In this document: positions 5,689 to 8,873 of the stretch, piece by piece
Layout: every line of letters starts with the position of its first letter
How positions within the stretch are numbered: position 1 is the first letter of the stretch
Origin: Chloroflexota bacterium
Lineage (GTDB): Bacteria; Chloroflexota; Dehalococcoidia; UBA2979
Length of the DNA stretch: 8,873 nucleotides
Reading direction: 5' to 3'
NCBI GenBank assembly: GCA_947446155.1
Contig: CANFFZ010000083.1
Coordinates: 1 to 8,873, forward strand
Notes under the pieces: model-generated
What the model was told of the DNA's origin: nothing
Databases searched by the model: none
What the model saw: the letters and a program-made list of their open reading frames with translations, nothing else
Position numbers and translations under genes: made by a program

Positions 5689-6960
5689 ATGCCCGCCAAC
5701 ATCGCCATCGACCAGCAGACCGCTCGCCGTTTCATCCTCGGAAAGCAGGGGCTGTGGCCAGGTCGCCGCTGGGCGGGGCGTGCGGGGACGCGCGCGGCTG
5801 CGAGGGCGGTGGAGCACCTCCAACTCGACCCGCTCGTGATCGTGGCGCGCAGTCACGACCTCATGCTGCACAGCCGGGTGGCGGACTACCGCCCCGAGCA
5901 CTTCGATGACCTCGCCTACCGCCGGCGGGAGTTCTTCGACTGGGGTGGGTGGCTTGCAGTCCGTCCGATGTCGGAGCTGCCGTACTGGCGCACGCTGATG
6001 CATCGCAACCGACAGCATCACCCCGAACTCGGGCGGAACGCGAAGACCTACGCGGGTGCCATCGAGGAGGTGCGCACCGCCCTCCGCGAGCGCGGCACCG
6101 TCTCCGGCCGCGACTTCGCCGCTGGCGACCGCGAGGCCGTCACGAGTTACCGAGGCAGTAAGGACACCTCGGTCGCCCTCTACTACCTCTGGCGCACCGG
6201 GGAGGCGATGACCCACCACCGCGACGGCTTCGAGCGCGTCTACGCGCTGACCGAGGCCATCGCGCCTGCGCACCTCCTCGACCCCGTCAGCGAGGCCGAA
6301 GCGGACCGCTTCCACACACGCAAGCTCGTCGCCTACCAGGGCATCGGCCGCGTTTCGGCGCTTTCCGGCTGGCTCTCGAAGCGCGTCACCGCCACCGAGC
6401 AGCGGACGATCGAGCGCGACCTCATCGACTCCGGGGAGATCGTCCCCGTCGCCGTCGAGGGCTGGCGCGGCGCGCACTACGCCCTCGCGAGCGACGTGCG
6501 GCTGCTGCGCGAGGTTGCCCGTGGCGGCGTCCCCGCGAAGTGGCGTCCCCTCGACACCACCAGCGAAGACGAGGTCACCCTGCTCTCCCCGCTCGACCCG
6601 GTGAGCGCCCGAGGCCGCGCGAAGACCCTCTTCGACTTCGAGTACAAGTGGGAGATCTATCACCGTGCGGAGGACATGCGCTTCGGCCGCTACACGATGC
6701 CGATCCTCTGGGGCGACCGCCTCGTCGGCCGCCTCGACCCGAGGCTCGACCGCGCCTCCGCCACCCTCGTGGTCAACAACGTGTGGTTCGAGGACGCCGC
6801 GACCGGCCGCAATGCGGCATTCTTCGACGCGTTGGCGCTCGGAGTGCGACGGCTGATGACGTTCCTCGGTGTCGAACGTGTGGACGCCTCGGGCGTCACG
6901 AGCAAGCCGGTGCGTATGGCCCTCGCGTCGCTCAACCCGTCGAGGCGAGCGCGAAGCTAG
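5689..6960 (+). CDS. YcaQ/AlkZ-type (HTH_42) DNA glycosylase, putative crosslink repair
   Basis: The HTH_42 family includes E. coli YcaQ, which unhooks DNA interstrand crosslinks, and Streptomyces AlkZ, which excises bulky toxin adducts. The 423 residues are close to YcaQ in length. The family N-terminus is clear: HLQLDPLVIVARSHDLML near residues 43-60, with a Q-hydrophobic-D triad (QLD at 45-47) matching the catalytic motif of the YcaQ-like branch rather than the QxQ of AlkZ. This is followed by RVADY and a region like the W-rich family segment (FFDWGGWLA, 82-90). Winged-helix repeats are expected in the middle, and a conserved C-terminal block is seen around FEYKWEIY and ILWGDRLVGRLDPRLDR. 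The ATG at 5689 is chosen from the -10 geometry. The gene is divergent from proS and its stop shares a CTAG with the convergent ABM gene. Housekeeping neighbours suggest general repair rather than toxin self-resistance. Confidence 0.88.
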   Translation: MPANIAIDQQTARRFILGKQGLWPGRRWAGRAGTRAAARAVEHLQLDPLVIVARSHDLMLHSRVADYRPEHFDDLAYRRREFFDWGGWLAVRPMSELPYWRTLMHRNRQHHPELGRNAKTYAGAIEEVRTALRERGTVSGRDFAAGDREAVTSYRGSKDTSVALYYLWRTGEAMTHHRDGFERVYALTEAIAPAHLLDPVSEAEADRFHTRKLVAYQGIGRVSALSGWLSKRVTATEQRTIERDLIDSGEIVPVAVEGWRGAHYALASDVRLLREVARGGVPAKWRPLDTTSEDEVTLLSPLDPVSARGRAKTLFDFEYKWEIYHRAEDMRFGRYTMPILWGDRLVGRLDPRLDRASATLVVNNVWFEDAATGRNAAFFDALALGVRRLMTFLGVERVDASGVTSKPVRMALASLNPSRRARS

Positions 6961-7253
6961 CCGAGCGGGACCGCCTCGAAGTGCTCGACGACGGGGAACG
7001 GGTCGTAGAAGTGGTGGAGTAGCGCGCGCCAGCGCTGGTACTCCGGCGAGCCGCGGAAGCCGACCGTGTGCGCCTCAAGCGTCTCCCAGCGGACCAGCAG
7101 CAGGTACCGCGAAGGCGTTTCGATGCAGCGCTGCAACTCGTGTCCGAGGTACCCCGGCATCGAGGCGATGATCGAAGACGCCTCGCGGAACACCGCCTCG
7201 AACTCCGCCTCGCGCCCGGCGATCACTGGCAACACCACCGCTTCGAGGATCAT
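6957..7253 (-). CDS. Antibiotic biosynthesis monooxygenase (ABM) fold small protein
   Basis: This is a 98-residue single-domain protein of the dimeric alpha/beta-barrel ABM type (PF03992-like). The visible pattern is a first strand MILEAVVLPVIAGREAEFEAVF, then ASMPGYLGHELQR, the strand YLLLVRWETLEAHT, the segment RGSPEYQRW near 68-75 and a final VEHFEAV strand. Members include quinol oxygenases and heme-degrading enzymes, but many have no known activity and the fold alone does not give a substrate. The ATG at 7253 overlaps the upstream stop as ATGA and has GGAGG 7 nt upstream, so translation is probably coupled. It is the last gene of a three-gene unit. Its TAG stop shares the bases CTAG with the TAG stop of the convergent glycosylase gene, leaving no room for a terminator between them. 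Confidence 0.82.
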   Translation of the reverse strand: MILEAVVLPVIAGREAEFEAVFREASSIIASMPGYLGHELQRCIETPSRYLLLVRWETLEAHTVGFRGSPEYQRWRALLHHFYDPFPVVEHFEAVPLG

Positions 7254-7597
7254 CGGGACGCCTCCCACTCGGCGATCTGCGTCTTGGTCGCGGCGGCACG
7301 CCACGCGTCCTCGATCAATTCCTCCAGCACGGCCCGCTTGACCACCTTCAGCCGTACGAGGACGGATGGCCAGTCGCGGTAGTGGTCGGTGAAGAAGAAG
7401 ACTTTCGGCTGCTCGACACACAGCACGTCGCGCGCCTCGATCGGCATCCACAGCACGATCACGTCCGGTTCGGGCCGCGAGTAGATGATGCCGCGCTTCT
7501 TGGTACGGAACGCCGGTCGTCCCTCGAACGATGCGCGCTCCTCGACCCCCGGGAAGCCGAGGGCGATCGCGCGCACCTGCTCGAACGTGGCCGCCAT
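7250..7597 (-). CDS. MmcQ/YjbR family protein
   Basis: This 115-residue protein has the MmcQ/YjbR (DUF419, CyaY-like fold) pattern. The N-terminus MAATFEQVRAIALGFPGVEE is followed by FEGRPAFRTKKRGIIY (24-39), a strand DVIVLWM, then FFTDHYRDWPSVLVRL (68-83) and an amphipathic helix ending LIEDAWR (94-100). The family is thought to bind DNA or small ligands, and no enzymatic role is established. The ATG at 7597 overlaps the upstream stop as ATGA with GGAGG 7 nt upstream, and its own TGA overlaps the next ATG in the same way. Neighbours point to co-expression with a TIM-barrel isomerase and an ABM protein. Confidence 0.85.
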   Translation of the reverse strand: MAATFEQVRAIALGFPGVEERASFEGRPAFRTKKRGIIYSRPEPDVIVLWMPIEARDVLCVEQPKVFFFTDHYRDWPSVLVRLKVVKRAVLEELIEDAWRAAATKTQIAEWEASR

Positions 7598-8544
7598 CAG
7601 GCGACCTCCACGATCCCTGCCGTTGCGAGGACGTCGATGGCGTGGGCGACATCGTCGTCCGGCTCGACCTGGTCGATCTCGAAGGTGCGCTGGGCGCGCG
7701 GGTTCGCTTCCGCGATGCGCGCCGCCAGCCACGCGAAGTCCACGTCGCCGTTGCCCGGCGCGCGGTGGTCCAGAAGGCCTCGCACGTCGTGCAGGTGCAG
7801 TTCCACCAGCCGAGGGCCGACGAGGTCCCACCACGCGGAGCGGTCGGTGACGCCGAGGCGGTGATGGACCTCGGCGTGGCCGACGTCGTGGACGTACCCC
7901 ACGACTTCGGGCGGGTAGGGGGCGAAGAGGTCGGCGGCCTCTTGGGGTAGCGGGATCTCGTGGTAGTTGAGGCGCGTCTCGATGCCGAGGGTGATGCCGC
8001 GCCTGCTCGCCTCCTCAGCCATCGTCGCGAGGCTCCGCCGTGCGGCCTCGAGGGACGGGGGAGCCATCGCGGCACGCTCGCGGACGGTCTCGTCTACGGC
8101 AGCGGCCCACTCGTCTCGTAGCACCTCGCGTCGGTCATACATCGAGCGCAGGCGGCGCTCGCCCGCCAGCAAGCGCTTCCCCACGCCGCCGAGGTGGACG
8201 ACGACGATCGGTGCGCCCGCGTCGGCAGCCAGCGCGATCGAGCGCAGGTGGAAGTCGACCGCGAGTCCGCGCTCGACCTCGTCCGTCGCGCCGAGGTTCA
8301 GTTCGCGGTTCCAGCCCGCTGAGGGGTGCCGCTCTAGCGGTGCGGGTGCGTGGACGCCCGTCACCGGCAGTGACCCGTAGCCGAGGATGGCGCCCGCCTG
8401 CTCCGCCGTCATCGAGTGGTTGATCTCGACGCCGCGGTAGCCGAGTTCCCCCGCGCGCTCCATGAACGCACCCAGCGAGCGCTCAAAGCGCGGCTGGACG
8501 GCCCACATCGTGGAGAGGGAGGGGAGGAGGGGGTTGATCGCCAT
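7597..8544 (-). CDS. Xylose isomerase-like TIM barrel protein (sugar phosphate isomerase/epimerase family)
   Basis: This 315-residue protein fits the AP_endonuc_2 / xylose isomerase-like TIM barrel family (PF01261). Successive strand ends show GYRGVEIN (E40), VTGVHAP (H65), PIVVVHLGG (H117), LGIETRLNYHEIP (E189), GYVHDVGHAE (D220, H223), VELHLHDV (H250, H252) and FEIDQ (E289). E189, D220, one of H250/H252, and E289 sit where the divalent metal ligands of family epimerases lie. The substrate cannot be told; sugars, sugar phosphates, inosose or hydroxypyruvate are all known in the family. There is no signal peptide. The ATG at 8544 is chosen because GAGG lies 8 nt upstream and MAINPLLPSL leads into the first strand. 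It begins a unit with MmcQ/YjbR and ABM genes, 65 nt after ispG. A weak TAGCGT at 8579-8574 could be a -10 box. Confidence 0.87.
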   Translation of the reverse strand: MAINPLLPSLSTMWAVQPRFERSLGAFMERAGELGYRGVEINHSMTAEQAGAILGYGSLPVTGVHAPAPLERHPSAGWNRELNLGATDEVERGLAVDFHLRSIALAADAGAPIVVVHLGGVGKRLLAGERRLRSMYDRREVLRDEWAAAVDETVRERAAMAPPSLEAARRSLATMAEEASRRGITLGIETRLNYHEIPLPQEAADLFAPYPPEVVGYVHDVGHAEVHHRLGVTDRSAWWDLVGPRLVELHLHDVRGLLDHRAPGNGDVDFAWLAARIAEANPRAQRTFEIDQVEPDDDVAHAIDVLATAGIVEVA

Positions 8545-8576
8545 GGCGCGATCCTCGCGCGTGCGGGGGCGGGACG

Positions 8577-8609
8577 CTAGCGGCAGATGGCACAGCCCTC
8601 GCAGCGGGC
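8577..8609 (-). other. In-frame Cys-rich codons between two amber stops after ispG
   Basis: Directly after the ispG TAG (8612-8610) the same frame stays open for ten codons, reading ARCEGCAICR, before a second TAG (8579-8577). The three cysteines form CxxCxxC. No start codon or ribosome-binding site makes this a gene by itself. It may be chance, a remnant of a longer IspG tail lost to a nonsense change, or a readthrough extension. The surrounding sequence is otherwise ordinary spacer. Confidence 0.35.
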
Positions 8610-8873
8610 CTACGAGGTCGGCGCGAGGCCCTTGGTGGCGATGACGTCGTCGAGGAGCGTACGCACTTGACCGAGGACGGTGTCGTAGGGGTAGTGGCCC
8701 ACGACGGCCTCGCCGCGCTTCAGGTTCACGCCCAGCGGGCCACACCAGAGGCCGATGTCGGCGTCGTCGGTCTCGCCGGGGCCGTTCACGCGGCAGCCCA
8801 TGATCGCGATCGTCACGCGGTACTTCGAGGCGTACTCCGACATCGTCTTCACGTCGCGCGCGAGTTCGATGAA
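8610..8873 (-). CDS. ispG: 4-hydroxy-3-methylbut-2-enyl diphosphate synthase, C-terminal part (5' end outside window)
   Basis: IspG (GcpE) converts MEcPP to HMBPP in the MEP isoprenoid pathway using a [4Fe-4S] cluster. Only the last 87 residues are in the window. They contain the diagnostic MGCRVNGPGE, which supplies the last cluster cysteine and the glutamate ligand (equivalent to C305 and E312 of the E. coli enzyme), then the family's ADIGL and a basic-Gly turn (KRGEAVVG). The upstream cysteines and the TIM barrel lie outside. The frame is open to the window edge (FIELARD...), so this is a partial gene and not a short one. It is followed after 65 nt by the TIM-barrel gene on the same strand and may be transcribed with it. 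Confidence 0.95.
   Translation of the reverse strand, partial: FIELARDVKTMSEYASKYRVTIAIMGCRVNGPGETDDADIGLWCGPLGVNLKRGEAVVGHYPYDTVLGQVRTLLDDVIATKGLAPTS

Noticed and set aside
5590..6663. N-terminal extension of the proS frame
   Set aside because: The extension runs antisense through the glycosylase gene; ProRS begins naturally at MRMSRMFG and a -10 box lies 7 nt upstream of that ATG.
7598..7834. 79-residue N-terminal extension of the MmcQ/YjbR protein
   Set aside because: It overlaps the TIM-barrel gene in another frame, is Arg/Gly/Pro-rich and has no ribosome-binding site, whereas the ATGA start with GGAGG fits the family N-terminus.
8545..8745. 67-residue extension of the TIM-barrel protein
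   Set aside because: It overlaps ispG in another frame; the ATG at 8544 has a Shine-Dalgarno and leads directly into the first barrel strand.
1..8873. Hidden defence system, CRISPR, transposon or tRNA
   Set aside because: I looked for direct repeats with spacers, terminal inverted repeats, transposase motifs and cloverleaf-like segments on both strands and saw none; the genes are housekeeping or common metabolic families.

Overview
The window is GC-rich bacterial chromosome, densely packed, and almost all of it is housekeeping sequence. I see no mobile element, tRNA, rRNA, CRISPR array or phage gene. The lineage cannot be fixed from this window. An IF-2 with almost no N-terminal extension, a bacterial-type ProRS with its editing insertion, the MEP-pathway enzyme IspG and probable leaderless starts would suit a GC-rich Chloroflexota (Dehalococcoidia-like) or a Deinococcota-type genome. 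That placement is inference at low confidence.

Layout. (1) Positions 1-2460, minus strand: the nusA-ylxR-infB transcription/translation operon. infB runs off the left edge. rimP, the usual first gene, is absent. nusA has its own promoter-like sequence, and a terminator-like hairpin lies in its leader. (2) 2600-3787, plus strand: an HD-GYP-type protein, divergent from nusA. (3) 3796-5589, minus: prolyl-tRNA synthetase, convergent with the HD gene. (4) 5689-6960, plus: a YcaQ/AlkZ-type (HTH_42) DNA glycosylase, divergent from proS. Both of these genes have a TAnnnT box exactly 7 nt before the ATG, which suggests leaderless mRNAs. (5) 6957-8544, minus: a three-gene unit of a xylose-isomerase-like TIM barrel protein, an MmcQ/YjbR protein and an ABM-fold small protein, joined by ATGA stop/start overlaps. 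(6) 8610-8873, minus: the C-terminus of IspG, cut by the right edge.

How the genes work together. NusA (elongation, pausing, termination), YlxR (small RNA-binding protein) and IF-2 (initiator tRNA and subunit joining) form the conserved information-processing operon, and ProRS charges tRNA-Pro. The glycosylase is a DNA-repair gene. The three-gene minus-strand unit looks like a small metabolic operon of unknown substrate, downstream of the isoprenoid gene ispG.

There is no clear new multi-gene system here. The points most worth a second look are the nusA leader hairpin (possible autoregulation), a possible AUU start for ylxR, the RGG-plus-acidic tail on NusA, the paired leaderless promoters, and an in-frame CxxCxxC tail behind the ispG amber stop.
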